A stretch of 42,126 nucleotides of DNA, taken from Bacteroidales bacterium (lineage in GTDB: Bacteria > Bacteroidota > Bacteroidia > Bacteroidales > UBA7960). The stretch covers positions 1 to 42,126 of the forward strand of contig SLKR01000021.1 in the NCBI GenBank assembly GCA_007134525.1, in the 5' to 3' direction. The notes under the pieces were generated by a model that had not been told where the DNA came from, did not search any database, and worked only from the letters and a program-made list of their open reading frames with translations. The translations under genes were made by a program, and so were the position numbers. Of the stretch, positions 15,860 through 26,615 are shown one piece after another. How positions within the stretch are numbered: position 1 is the stretch's first letter; each line of letters begins with the position of its first letter.

Positions 15860-16296
15860 TACGAGTCCCTGTCTATTTCGCGCTGAATATCTTTATTCTT
15901 AAGGGTTTCTCTCTTATCATGCAATTTCTTACCCTTGGCCAGTGCAATCTTAAGTTTTGCAAGCCCTTTGTCATTTATAAACAGAAGTACCGGGATGAGC
16001 GTGTTTCCCTTCTCTTCGATCCCGGCCTTTAATTTTTTCAACTCCCTGGTCGTGAGCAGTAGTTTTCTCTCCCGCTTTGGTTCATGATTGTTGTAGCTGC
16101 CATACGAATAGGGTGAGATATGCATATTCCTGACAAAGAGCTCATTGCCGGAAAAGGAGCAGTAAGCCTCTTTAAGGCTGGCCTTTCCCGACCTGATGGA
16201 CTTGATCTCGGTACCAGAAAGTACAATGCCGGCAATGAAGTCTTCAAGCAAATAATATTCAAAACCAGCCTTCTTATTCCTTATCTCAATTTTCAT
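15856..16296 (-). CDS. smpB: SsrA-binding protein SmpB
   Basis: This 146-residue protein has the SmpB oligonucleotide-binding fold: GIVLSGTEIKSIRSGKASLKE-like signature near residues 24-44, NMHISPYSYGSY (57-68), and the basic C-terminal tail with KGKKLHDKRETLK that reaches into the ribosomal decoding centre. SmpB delivers tmRNA to stalled ribosomes. Length is normal. The tmRNA gene was not seen nearby. The gene converges on the CtpA-like gene with a 4-base stop overlap and probably starts transcription within the shared promoter at 16464-16471, giving a leader of roughly 160 bases. Confidence 0.96.
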   Translation of the reverse strand: MKIEIRNKKAGFEYYLLEDFIAGIVLSGTEIKSIRSGKASLKEAYCSFSGNELFVRNMHISPYSYGSYNNHEPKRERKLLLTTRELKKLKAGIEEKGNTLIPVLLFINDKGLAKLKIALAKGKKLHDKRETLKNKDIQREIDRDSY

Positions 16297-16433
16297 ATAA
16301 CCAGTGATCTATAATTTCCTGAAATCCTTTTATGGACCGGCATCAGGCTGAAGACGTCAGTGCGAAGTTAATAAAGAAAACCAAGGCCTGGTAAGATTTA
16401 TCAATAAAGCTGAACCAAATATTGAAATAAATG

Positions 16434-16463
16434 TTGCTTAAATAATAAAAAAATATACTTTTG
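16434..16463 (+). promoter_or_regulatory. Bacteroidota-type promoter of the DUF2795 gene
   Basis: TTG at 16434-16436, a 19-base spacer and TACTTTTG at 16456-16463 match the TTTG-N19-21-TAnnTTTG consensus of the Bacteroidota primary sigma factor. The predicted start of transcription is about 20 bases before the ATG at 16491. Confidence 0.6.
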
Positions 16464-16471
16464 CAAAAATA
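16464..16471 (-). promoter_or_regulatory. Candidate -7 box for smpB, facing the DUF2795 promoter
   Basis: The minus strand reads TATTTTTG, matching TAnnTTTG, and abuts the plus-strand box at 16456-16463. Together the two form the near-palindrome TATACTTTTGCAAAAATATA. No matching -33 TTTG was found for the minus strand. Confidence 0.4.
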
Positions 16472-16490
16472 TAATAAACCCATTACGAAT

Positions 16491-16712
16491 ATGTATTGGA
16501 CTCTTGAACTGGCTTCAAAACTCGAGGATGCTCCATGGCCCGCCACCAAGGAAGAGCTTATTGACTATGCATTAAGGTCGGGCGCACCCATGGAGGTGAT
16601 CGAAAACCTTCAGGAAATAGAAGACGAAGGTGATGTGTATGAAAGTATCGAGGACATCTGGCCCGATTATCCGACAAAGGATGATTTCTTCTTTCATGAG
16701 GACGAATACTGA
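16491..16712 (+). CDS. DUF2795 domain-containing small acidic protein
   Basis: This 73-residue acidic protein starts MYWTLELASKLEDAPWPATK and ends in a DDFFFHEDEY-type acidic tail. It matches my memory of a short DUF2795 protein conserved in Bacteroidota. The pattern LIDYALRSGAPMEVIENL carries the domain. Function is unknown. I chose the ATG at 16491 because a good promoter lies just upstream and leaves a leader of about 20 bases; an earlier TTG in the promoter is not a start. The gene is monocistronic, with a strong hairpin terminator after it. Confidence 0.85.
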   Translation: MYWTLELASKLEDAPWPATKEELIDYALRSGAPMEVIENLQEIEDEGDVYESIEDIWPDYPTKDDFFFHEDEY

Positions 16713-16743
16713 ATAAGTGGATTCATACCGAAAGCATTGAATT

Positions 16744-16766
16744 ACCGGCCATGAGCCGGTTTTTTA
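16744..16766 (+). terminator. Rho-independent terminator after the DUF2795 gene
   Basis: ACCGGC and GCCGGT form a 6-bp GC-rich stem around a 5-base loop, followed by a run of six or seven T residues at 16760-16766. It separates the DUF2795 gene from secA. Confidence 0.85.
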
Positions 16767-16802
16767 TTTCCAGCCCGGCTGTTATTTATGGTTGGATTTA
16801 AC

Positions 16803-16810
16803 TAACTTTG
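16803..16810 (+). promoter_or_regulatory. Candidate -7 box for secA
   Basis: TAACTTTG matches TAnnTTTG, 24 bases before the secA ATG and directly downstream of the hairpin terminator. A convincing -33 element was not found at the expected spacing. Confidence 0.45.
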
Positions 16811-16834
16811 CAACCTACATAAAAGTATACCCTT

Positions 16835-20102
<3,268 letters not shown>

Positions 20103-20119
<17 letters not shown>

Positions 20120-20537
20120 ATTGTTCACTTTCGAGACACAGATCAGGGTTCGCTATGCCGAAACTGACCAGATGGGCTTTGTATATTACGGAAATTATCC
20201 GCAGTACTATGAAGTGGCAAGGGCAGACTCTATGAGAAAACTGGGTATGACTTACAGGGAGATGGAAGAGAAAGGTGTTGTGATGCCAATAGCACAAATG
20301 GAAATCAAGTACATAAAACCTGCATACTATGATGAGCTGCTTACTGTAAAAACTCATGTCCCGGAGCTTCCGCATGCAAGAATGCATTTTGATTATGAAA
20401 TTTACAATGAAGCAGGTGCACTTATCAACAAGGGTATGACGGTTCTTGCATTTATAGGTAAGGAATCGGGCCGCCCCTGTGCAGCACCCTCATGGTTCCT
20501 TGATAAGCTCCGGGAAGAGTCAGGAAGCAGGGTTTAA
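20103..20537 (+). CDS. Hot-dog-fold acyl-CoA thioesterase (YbgC/4HBT family)
   Basis: This 144-residue protein carries the 4HBT signature [15 protein letters not shown] with the catalytic Asp at residue 22, followed by the long hot-dog helix ([14 protein letters not shown]). Such enzymes hydrolyse acyl-CoA thioesters, and YbgC members associate with cell-envelope functions in other bacteria. I chose the ATG at 20103, inside the end of secA, because the conserved domain begins right after it. An earlier in-frame codon lies within the SecA zinc motif and is unlikely. The next gene starts 34 bases downstream. Confidence 0.9.
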
Positions 20538-20571
20538 GCTGATTGAACAAGTAGATAGAAAACCAGATCAT

Positions 20572-20973
20572 ATGAAAGAGATGAGAATAACCCTTGGTGA
20601 GAACCTGAAAGTAAATGCCCGGTATAAGGACTATCTGATCCGGACTGATCAGCCTGAAGCAGCCGGTGGTGACGGTAGCCACCCTTCACCTTTTGACCTT
20701 TTTCTTGTCTCTGTTGGTACTTGTGCAGGTTTTTACGTTAAATCGTTCTGCCGGCAGAGAGGAATCCCAGAGGATAAAATAGAGCTTGTTCAGAGGATGG
20801 AGGTTGACAAGGCTACCCGGATGATTACCAGGGTGGAGATAGATATTTTACTTCCTCCGGAATTTCCCGAAAAATACAAGGAATCAGTCATTAAGGCCGC
20901 AGGGGCATGTACCGTAAAAAAACACATTGCCTCAGCTCCTGAATTCGTATTAAACACGGTAACAAGCAAGTGA
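20572..20973 (+). CDS. OsmC/Ohr-family protein
   Basis: This 133-residue protein has the OsmC pattern GGDGSHPSPFDLFLVSVGTCAGFYV with C51, and a second cysteine, C113, in KAAGACTVKKH. Such Cys pairs reduce organic hydroperoxides in active OsmC and Ohr proteins; YhfA-like members have less certain activity. The ATG at 20572 fits the family N-terminus; the open frame reaches further upstream inside the thioesterase gene but does not add domain sequence. Its TGA shares one base with the ATG of the next gene. Confidence 0.87.
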   Translation: MKEMRITLGENLKVNARYKDYLIRTDQPEAAGGDGSHPSPFDLFLVSVGTCAGFYVKSFCRQRGIPEDKIELVQRMEVDKATRMITRVEIDILLPPEFPEKYKESVIKAAGACTVKKHIASAPEFVLNTVTSK

Positions 20974-21329
20974 TGAAGACATTGGTAATAGGGGCCAGCC
21001 CTAATCCGCTCCGGTATTCGCACAAGGCTGTAAAACGCCTGAGGGAATACGGATTTGAAGTGGAGGCCATCGGAAAGCGTGAGACAACAATTGAAGATGT
21101 TGAAGTATACAGGGGATTTCCGGATCTAAAAGATATCGATACAGTTACCCTATATGTCGGGCCAGCTAACCAGAAAGAGTATATAGACTATATAGTATCA
21201 CTGAGGCCCAGGAGGATAATATTTAATCCCGGCACATACAACAGGATCCTGGAGGATTATGCCAGTGAGGCCGGTATAGAATGTATTGAAGACTGCACCC
21301 TTGTGATGCTCTCCTCAGGTGATTATTAA
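20973..21329 (+). CDS. CoA-binding domain protein (YccU-like)
   Basis: This 118-residue single-domain protein has a Rossmann-like CoA-binding fold: the opening TLVIGASPNPLRYSHKAV with the GASPNP loop, the central YVGPANQKEYID segment and the IIFNPGTYN strand. It matches the CoA_binding_2 family, which has no firm biochemical role. The ATG at 20973 overlaps the OsmC stop by one base. An in-frame GTG at 20970 would add one residue. It is the last of a short run of small genes after secA. Confidence 0.87.
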   Translation: MKTLVIGASPNPLRYSHKAVKRLREYGFEVEAIGKRETTIEDVEVYRGFPDLKDIDTVTLYVGPANQKEYIDYIVSLRPRRIIFNPGTYNRILEDYASEAGIECIEDCTLVMLSSGDY

Positions 21330-21357
21330 ACAAATTTGAAACACAAAGCCCTTTTAT

Positions 21358-22539
21358 ATGAAAAATAAGGATCTTGGATTCGATTCCAGATTAATTCATG
21401 AGGGTCATATTGATGACCAGTTTGGAAGTGCTACAGTACCCATATACCAGACAAGTACATTCAGGTTCAAGAGTGCCGAACATGGAGCAGCCTGCTTTTC
21501 CGGCAGCTCTGACGGATATATTTATACAAGGCTGAATAATCCTACGGTTGATTCACTTGAGAGGCTTGCTGCATCGCTTGAGAACGGGTACCGTGGTATT
21601 GCCTGCAGTTCGGGCATGGGAGCAGTCAATACAATTTATGGAGGCCTGCTCAAACAGGGTGACCATATGATCAGTACAGATGCGGTCTATGGCCCCTCAA
21701 GGGTTGTAATGGAGAAACATTACAGCAAGTACGGCGTAGAATCAAGCTATGTGGATACGAGCAATGCAGAAAACATCCTGAAAGAGATAAGGCCGCAAAC
21801 AAGGCTGATCTATATAGAGACACCTGCAAACCCGACAATGTCTATAACCGACCTTAAGGCAGTTGCTGAGATTGCGAGGCAAAAGGGCCTTATTACAGTT
21901 GCTGACAACACCTTCTGCAGCCCCCTGCTTCAAAAGCCGATAGATTTCGGTTTTGATATTGTGTTTCATTCAGTCACCAAATTCATGAACGGGCATGCAG
22001 ATATTGTTGGAGGCGTAATTGTTTCCAGGAGCAGGGAGTTTGACCAGATACTGAGGCCGATGATGATAAACCTGGGATGCAATATGGATCCTCACCAGGC
22101 ATATATGGTAATTCGCGGGCTCAAGACTTTATCGGTAAGAATGGAGAGGGCACAGGAAAATGCAATTAAAATTGCACGTTTCCTTGAGGATCACCCAAAG
22201 GTCGCCTGGGTAAAATACCCCGGCCTTGAGTCACATGCACAGTACAAACTTGCACGCAGTCAGATGAATGGTCCGGGTGCAATGATAAGTTTTGAAATGA
22301 AAGGTGGTCTGGATGCAGGCAAGACGTTGATGAACAATGTCAGGCTGTCTCTTCTTGCCGTATCCCTGGGAGGGGTAGAATCTTTGATACAGCATCCTGC
22401 ATCGATGACACATTCCAAGGTAGATAAACAATCGAGGGAAGTTTCTGGTATTACAGACGGGCTGGTAAGGTTCTCGGTAGGTATCGAAAATGCTGAAGAC
22501 CTTATTGCCGACATCAGTCAGGCACTGGACATGGTATAG
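21358..22539 (+). CDS. PLP-dependent trans-sulfuration enzyme (methionine gamma-lyase / cystathionine lyase-synthase family)
   Basis: This 393-residue enzyme belongs to the Cys/Met metabolism PLP family. Landmarks are the YTRLNNPT loop (56-63), SSGMGAV (84-90), the PLP-ring Tyr in VYGPSR (Y111), IETPANPTM (153-161), and the Schiff-base lysine K208 in HSVTKFMNGHADIVGG. Family members cleave or build C-S bonds of methionine, cystathionine, homocysteine or O-acyl-homoserine. At the position of Cys116 of Pseudomonas methionine gamma-lyase this protein has Pro113, so I leave the exact reaction open. It stands 28 bases after the CoA-binding gene and may share its transcript. Confidence 0.88.
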   Translation: MKNKDLGFDSRLIHEGHIDDQFGSATVPIYQTSTFRFKSAEHGAACFSGSSDGYIYTRLNNPTVDSLERLAASLENGYRGIACSSGMGAVNTIYGGLLKQGDHMISTDAVYGPSRVVMEKHYSKYGVESSYVDTSNAENILKEIRPQTRLIYIETPANPTMSITDLKAVAEIARQKGLITVADNTFCSPLLQKPIDFGFDIVFHSVTKFMNGHADIVGGVIVSRSREFDQILRPMMINLGCNMDPHQAYMVIRGLKTLSVRMERAQENAIKIARFLEDHPKVAWVKYPGLESHAQYKLARSQMNGPGAMISFEMKGGLDAGKTLMNNVRLSLLAVSLGGVESLIQHPASMTHSKVDKQSREVSGITDGLVRFSVGIENAEDLIADISQALDMV

Positions 22540-22583
22540 GAATCCTTTTGATTGGAATTTGGTTTTTTGCACAAAAATATTCC

Positions 22584-22591
22584 TATTTTTG
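22584..22591 (+). promoter_or_regulatory. Candidate promoter -7 box for the DUF349 gene
   Basis: TATTTTTG matches TAnnTTTG, with TTTG at 22558-22561 about 22 bases upstream, slightly long for the consensus. Transcription from here would give a structured leader of about 110 bases before the DUF349 start at 22712. Confidence 0.5.
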
Positions 22592-22615
22592 TAGAATTAA
22601 TAAGTACATATTCAT

Positions 22616-22681
22616 TGCCCTTGTATAAATGGGCATCCAACACTGGCTTGGTTCAGTGTTTATTAACGAAGAAAGCTTCTT
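22616..22681 (+). other. Structured leader: three hairpins before the DUF349 gene
   Basis: Three short inverted repeats follow one another. TGCCC (22616-22620) pairs with GGGCA (22631-22635). AACACTG (22639-22645) pairs with CAGTGTT (22654-22660). AAGAA (22669-22673) pairs with TTCTT (22677-22681). They lie in the predicted 5' leader and inside a short open frame at 22629-22712. No known riboswitch family was recognised. Confidence 0.4.
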
Positions 22682-22712
22682 AACTTTAATTAGTAACAAG
22701 AATTTACTTTGA
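22629..22712 (+). CDS. Possible 27-residue upstream open frame coupled to the DUF349 gene
   Basis: A frame from ATG at 22629 encodes 27 residues (starting MGIQHWLGSVF) and ends in TGA at 22710-22712. That stop shares its last base with the ATG of the DUF349 gene (TGATG). The junction is what translational coupling looks like elsewhere in this window. There is no clear ribosome site and no recognised family. It could be a leader peptide or a chance open frame. Confidence 0.3.
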   Translation: MGIQHWLGSVFINEESFLTLISNKNLL

Positions 22713-24643
22713 TGGAAAACAAGGAACAACTGCACCCCAGAACAGAGGATTTACCTGCAGGGGAAGAGAGCCTGTCCGGCAAAAAGGACATAGAAACTGA
22801 CCCGGCCGAGGAAGAAACCAAAGAGACTTCAGATAAAACCGGGGGAAAAGACATTAGTAAAATACGTGAAGAACCTGCTGCGGAGAGCAGGAAGGTAACA
22901 TCGCAGGAAGGCGACGACAGTGATACCTTAACCGAGAAGTATTCTGCAATGACCAGGGAGGAGATTGTGGAAACGGTTGAGGAGCTTGTATCCAGTGATG
23001 ATGTTAACTATATAAGAAAGCACATTGGTTTTTTAAAGGTAGCTTACCGAAAGTTGCTGCGTGACGAAAACATGGCTTCCTTCGAGCAAAGCCTGGGGAG
23101 TGACGGTGATGAAGGCGGTGAAGCCAGGACAGATACCCTTACAGATAGGTTTGATGCAGCATTTGCCGTTTACAAGGAGAAAAAGGCAGCATTTGACAAA
23201 ACCCTGGAAGTTGAGATGCAGCAGAATCTCAGGCTCAAGGAAAATATCCTTGAGGAGCTTCGCCAGCTTATTGACTCCGAAGAGGAGCTAAAGAAAACAT
23301 ACGACCAGTTCAACGAGCTTCAGGAACGCTGGCGCGCTGCCGGACCGGTGCCCAGGGGTGCGAAGGGAACCTTGTGGAATAATTACCACTTCCTTGTGGA
23401 AAAGTTCTTTGATAAGGTTAATATTAACAAGGAGCTCAAGGACCTTGACCTGAAAAAGAACCTTGAGGCCAAGACTGAATTGTGCGATAAGGCTGAGGAG
23501 CTACTGCTTGAACCCTCAGTTACAAAATCTTTTCAGCAGTTACAGAAGTTTCATGAAGCCTGGAAAGAGATTGGACCGGTACCAAAGGATAAGAAAGACG
23601 ATTTATGGGAGAGGTTCAAAGCGGCAACCGATAAGCTGAATAAAAGGCGTCAGGATCATTACGACAGCCTTCGGGAAGAACAGAACAAAAATTATGCTGC
23701 TAAGCTCGTACTGTGTGAAAAAGCGGAGGAGCTGACTGCTGACCTTCCTGAAACACCCCGCCAGTGGCAGGAGAAAACCGAACAGATCAACGAACTCTTC
23801 AATGTCTGGAAAACTATAGGTTTTGCACCAAAAAAGGTCAATAATGAGGTATGGAACAGGTTTCGTTCTTCTCTTGATAACTTTTTCGGAGGCAAAAAGG
23901 AGTTTTTTAGAAAGTACAAGGATCAGCAAAAAGAGAACTACAATCAGAAACTGAACCTCTGCCTTCAGGCGGAAGCTCTTAAAGAAAGTGAAGACTGGAA
24001 GGCTACCACCGATGCCCTTATAAATTTGCAGAAGGAATGGAAGAAGATAGGCCCGGTACCGGCAAAGTTTTCTGATAAAATATGGAAGCGCTTTCGCCAG
24101 GCATGCGATGTTTTCTTTAACCGCAAATCGGAGCACTTTGCATCAATAGGCGAACACCAGGAGGAAAACCTTAAAAAGAAACTGGGGTTGATCGAGGAGG
24201 TGAATAACCACAACTACTCCGAAGACAATAAGGATAATCTTGAAATCCTGAAGGAGTTTCAGCGCCGCTGGATGGAGATTGGCCATGTACCGATAAAGCA
24301 GAAAGATAAGGTGCAGGCTGATTTCAGGAAGGCCATTGACAGGCAGTTTGAGGTACTGAATATAAGTAAAAAGGTCAAAAACACCCTGTCATTCAGATCC
24401 AAGATAGATAATCTGAAAAACGCCCCGAATGCAGGCAATATAATACAGAAGGAGCGCAATATAATTAATGGCAAGATAAAAAATCTGGAAGCAGATATAA
24501 AGGTGCTGGAAAATAATATCGGATTTTTTGCGTCTTCTAAAAAGGCAGATATCCTAAAAGCCGAATTTGAGGAAAAGATTGATAGCGCCCGTAATGAGAT
24601 CGGTGTGCTGAGGGAGAAAATGAGGATTTTAAGGGATGCCTGA
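22712..24643 (+). CDS. DUF349 repeat protein
   Basis: This 643-residue, highly charged, helical protein begins with an acidic low-complexity stretch (about 1-75). It then repeats the DUF349 unit, marked by WRAAGPVPRG, WKEIGPVPKD, WKTIGFAPKK, WKKIGPVPAK and WMEIGHVPIK, each followed by a W/D-F-R helix. A coiled-coil C-terminus of about 90 residues ends the protein. The family is common in Bacteroidota and Actinobacteria with no settled function. I chose the ATG at 22712; the TTG at 22709 would add one residue. It follows a leader with three hairpins and a coupled short open frame. Confidence 0.88.
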   Translation: MENKEQLHPRTEDLPAGEESLSGKKDIETDPAEEETKETSDKTGGKDISKIREEPAAESRKVTSQEGDDSDTLTEKYSAMTREEIVETVEELVSSDDVNYIRKHIGFLKVAYRKLLRDENMASFEQSLGSDGDEGGEARTDTLTDRFDAAFAVYKEKKAAFDKTLEVEMQQNLRLKENILEELRQLIDSEEELKKTYDQFNELQERWRAAGPVPRGAKGTLWNNYHFLVEKFFDKVNINKELKDLDLKKNLEAKTELCDKAEELLLEPSVTKSFQQLQKFHEAWKEIGPVPKDKKDDLWERFKAATDKLNKRRQDHYDSLREEQNKNYAAKLVLCEKAEELTADLPETPRQWQEKTEQINELFNVWKTIGFAPKKVNNEVWNRFRSSLDNFFGGKKEFFRKYKDQQKENYNQKLNLCLQAEALKESEDWKATTDALINLQKEWKKIGPVPAKFSDKIWKRFRQACDVFFNRKSEHFASIGEHQEENLKKKLGLIEEVNNHNYSEDNKDNLEILKEFQRRWMEIGHVPIKQKDKVQADFRKAIDRQFEVLNISKKVKNTLSFRSKIDNLKNAPNAGNIIQKERNIINGKIKNLEADIKVLENNIGFFASSKKADILKAEFEEKIDSARNEIGVLREKMRILRDA

Positions 24644-24699
24644 ACCAGGTGGTCAAGCATATATCCGCCCGGTTATGTCGCACTTAAAGACTCATTGCC

Positions 24700-25362
24700 A
24701 TGAAAAAATTAGTGTTACTGACTATACTGGCTGTCTCCCTGGTCGGTTCCGGCCAGCTTTTTGGTTCGGGTATCGGAATCAAAGGTGGTTTGAACTTTTC
24801 ATCAATCCCTTCAGTTACGGATGTATGGATCGGAAGGGGTGAATTCAACTCATCTCATTGGCTGGAGCTTCAGAATGACCCATACAGAGGTTATCACTTT
24901 GGTGTTTTTGCAAGTATACGTTTGAGGAACCTTTTTTTACAGCCGGAACTGCTTTACAGTGAAACAGGGCAAAAGATGGCCTACAAGGTTGACCGGACCA
25001 ATCAGATGATACCTCAAAGGGACTATTTCACACCTGTTTACAGTCACGTAAAGTTTCCGGTACTTGCAGGCATAAATCTGGGCCCGTTAAGGTTTGGGGG
25101 AGGGCCTGTTTTTTCTTACCTGCTCGACAGCACTCAGGGGCATCTTGCTGATCTGTACGAGGAGGTGACATATAATTACAAGAAGTCAACTCTTGGATTT
25201 CAGTTAATTGCCGGCCTCAGACTGGGAAACCTGAGGCTCGACTTCAAGTATGAGGACAATCTGGGCAATGTAGGTACCGGTATCAGTATCGGTGGCCATG
25301 AATACGAGTTTGACATGAGGCCCAGGCAATATATAATTTCACTTGGGATAGTGGTATTCTGA
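24700..25362 (+). CDS. Outer-membrane beta-barrel protein (PF13568-like porin family)
   Basis: This 220-residue protein has a signal peptide (MKKLVLLTILAVSLVGSG) and alternating beta strands ending in aromatic or hydrophobic residues. The opening GIGIKGGLNFSSI and the FLQPELLYSETG pattern are typical of Bacteroidota outer-membrane barrels of the PF13568 group. The final strand RQYIISLGIVVF ends in Phe, as needed for barrel assembly. Ligand and role are unknown. It lies 56 bases after the DUF349 gene on the same strand and its stop is 2 bases from the stop of the convergent permease gene. Confidence 0.85.
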   Translation: MKKLVLLTILAVSLVGSGQLFGSGIGIKGGLNFSSIPSVTDVWIGRGEFNSSHWLELQNDPYRGYHFGVFASIRLRNLFLQPELLYSETGQKMAYKVDRTNQMIPQRDYFTPVYSHVKFPVLAGINLGPLRFGGGPVFSYLLDSTQGHLADLYEEVTYNYKKSTLGFQLIAGLRLGNLRLDFKYEDNLGNVGTGISIGGHEYEFDMRPRQYIISLGIVVF

Positions 25363-25364
25363 AA

Positions 25365-26585
25365 CTAGCGGAATATCATTGCCTTTACGGGTGAGATACG
25401 TGCTACGATGTAGGATGGTGCTATAAGCATTGCAATTGACAGTAGAAATGTACCTGCATTCAGTGCCAGGATATGTGTAAGCTGTATATTCACGGGAACT
25501 TCACTGACATAGTATGATTCGGGCGACAGGCTCACAACTCCCCATATGTGCTGAACCAATACTGCCGTAAGCCCTATTATGTTTCCTGTTATCATACCCT
25601 TTGAGATCAGTATCCCTGCATGGTAAAGGAATATCCTCCTTATGATTTTGTTTGATCCCCCGACTGCCTTCAGTATCCCGATTGCATTTGTCTTTTCAAG
25701 CACGGAAATAAGTAGTGTTGTGATCATATTGATGCCGGCCACAAGCACCATAAGTGTGATGATCACGTACACATTCATGTCCAGCAGCGAAAGCCAGTCA
25801 AATATTTGCGGATATAACTCCCTTATGCTTCTGGCCTCAAGATCATAAGGCAGCAGTTCCAGAATATCCCTGCGGATGCGCTCCAATGATCCGAAATCAG
25901 CCACCAGAACCTCAAATCCACCTATCTGGTCGCTTTCCCAGTCATTCAGTGCCTGAATATGTCTTATATCACCTATCACAAATATTTTGTCAAGCTCTTC
26001 AAGACCAGTATCATAAATTCCTGAAATGGTAAGTCTCCTGATCCTTGGCGGATCCTGAATAAAGTATATAAAAAGGTCATCGCCTTTACTTAGCCTGAGT
26101 CTCCTTGATACCAGGCTTGAAATGATAACCTCATCCGAGCGGAGAGTGTCTCCAATTTCAGGTATGCTGCCATCGGTAAGGCGCCGGGAAAAGAAAGACC
26201 AATCAGTACCGGGCCCGTTACCCTTTAATATTATACCATGGATATCCTCATCGGTTTTTATTATACCGGGCTTGGTAGCAAAGGGCTGTATATGCCTTAC
26301 ACCATCAATTTCCTCCAACTGGGGAATAAAGTCCTGATAACTGCTTATTGGCCTGGGCTCAAATGATATATTATAATCATGATTGGTAATCTGTATATGA
26401 GAACCAAAACCGGTGACCTTATCGCTTATTTCTGACTGAAAACCGGTAACAATGGCTACCGATATTATCATTACAGCCAGGCCCAGGGCAATGCTGGTAA
26501 TGGCTATCTTCTTTATCAGTGAAGTATATGTGCTTCCTGGTTTTGCCCCGCCCAGGCGCCTGGCTATAAACAGTGAAGTATTCAA
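25365..26585 (-). CDS. LolC/E-type ABC transporter permease (FtsX-like)
   Basis: This 406-residue protein has one N-terminal membrane helix (about 25-48), a large periplasmic domain (about 50-265) and three C-terminal helices (about 270-400) around the FtsX-like core LEKTNAIGILKAVGGSNKIIRRIFL. This is the layout of LolC and LolE, which extract lipoproteins from the inner membrane for export. The ATPase partner LolD is not in the window. The start is a TTG at 26585, since no ATG or GTG fits the N-terminal helix; the -7 box at 26602-26609 lies just upstream. MacB-type permeases are less likely on length. Confidence 0.85.
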   Translation of the reverse strand: MNTSLFIARRLGGAKPGSTYTSLIKKIAITSIALGLAVMIISVAIVTGFQSEISDKVTGFGSHIQITNHDYNISFEPRPISSYQDFIPQLEEIDGVRHIQPFATKPGIIKTDEDIHGIILKGNGPGTDWSFFSRRLTDGSIPEIGDTLRSDEVIISSLVSRRLRLSKGDDLFIYFIQDPPRIRRLTISGIYDTGLEELDKIFVIGDIRHIQALNDWESDQIGGFEVLVADFGSLERIRRDILELLPYDLEARSIRELYPQIFDWLSLLDMNVYVIITLMVLVAGINMITTLLISVLEKTNAIGILKAVGGSNKIIRRIFLYHAGILISKGMITGNIIGLTAVLVQHIWGVVSLSPESYYVSEVPVNIQLTHILALNAGTFLLSIAMLIAPSYIVARISPVKAMIFR

Positions 26586-26589
26586 TTCA

Positions 26590-26611
26590 GCTATTTTTTC
26601 CCAAAAATAGC
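26590..26611 (-). promoter_or_regulatory. LolC/E-like gene promoter within a perfect inverted repeat
   Basis: On the minus strand TATTTTTG at 26609-26602 matches the -7 box TAnnTTTG. It sits inside a perfect 9-bp inverted repeat (GCTATTTTT and AAAAATAGC around a 4-base centre). The repeat also lies between clpB and this gene and could be a weak transcript boundary, but no T-run follows it. Confidence 0.45.
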
Positions 26612-26615
26612 AATT

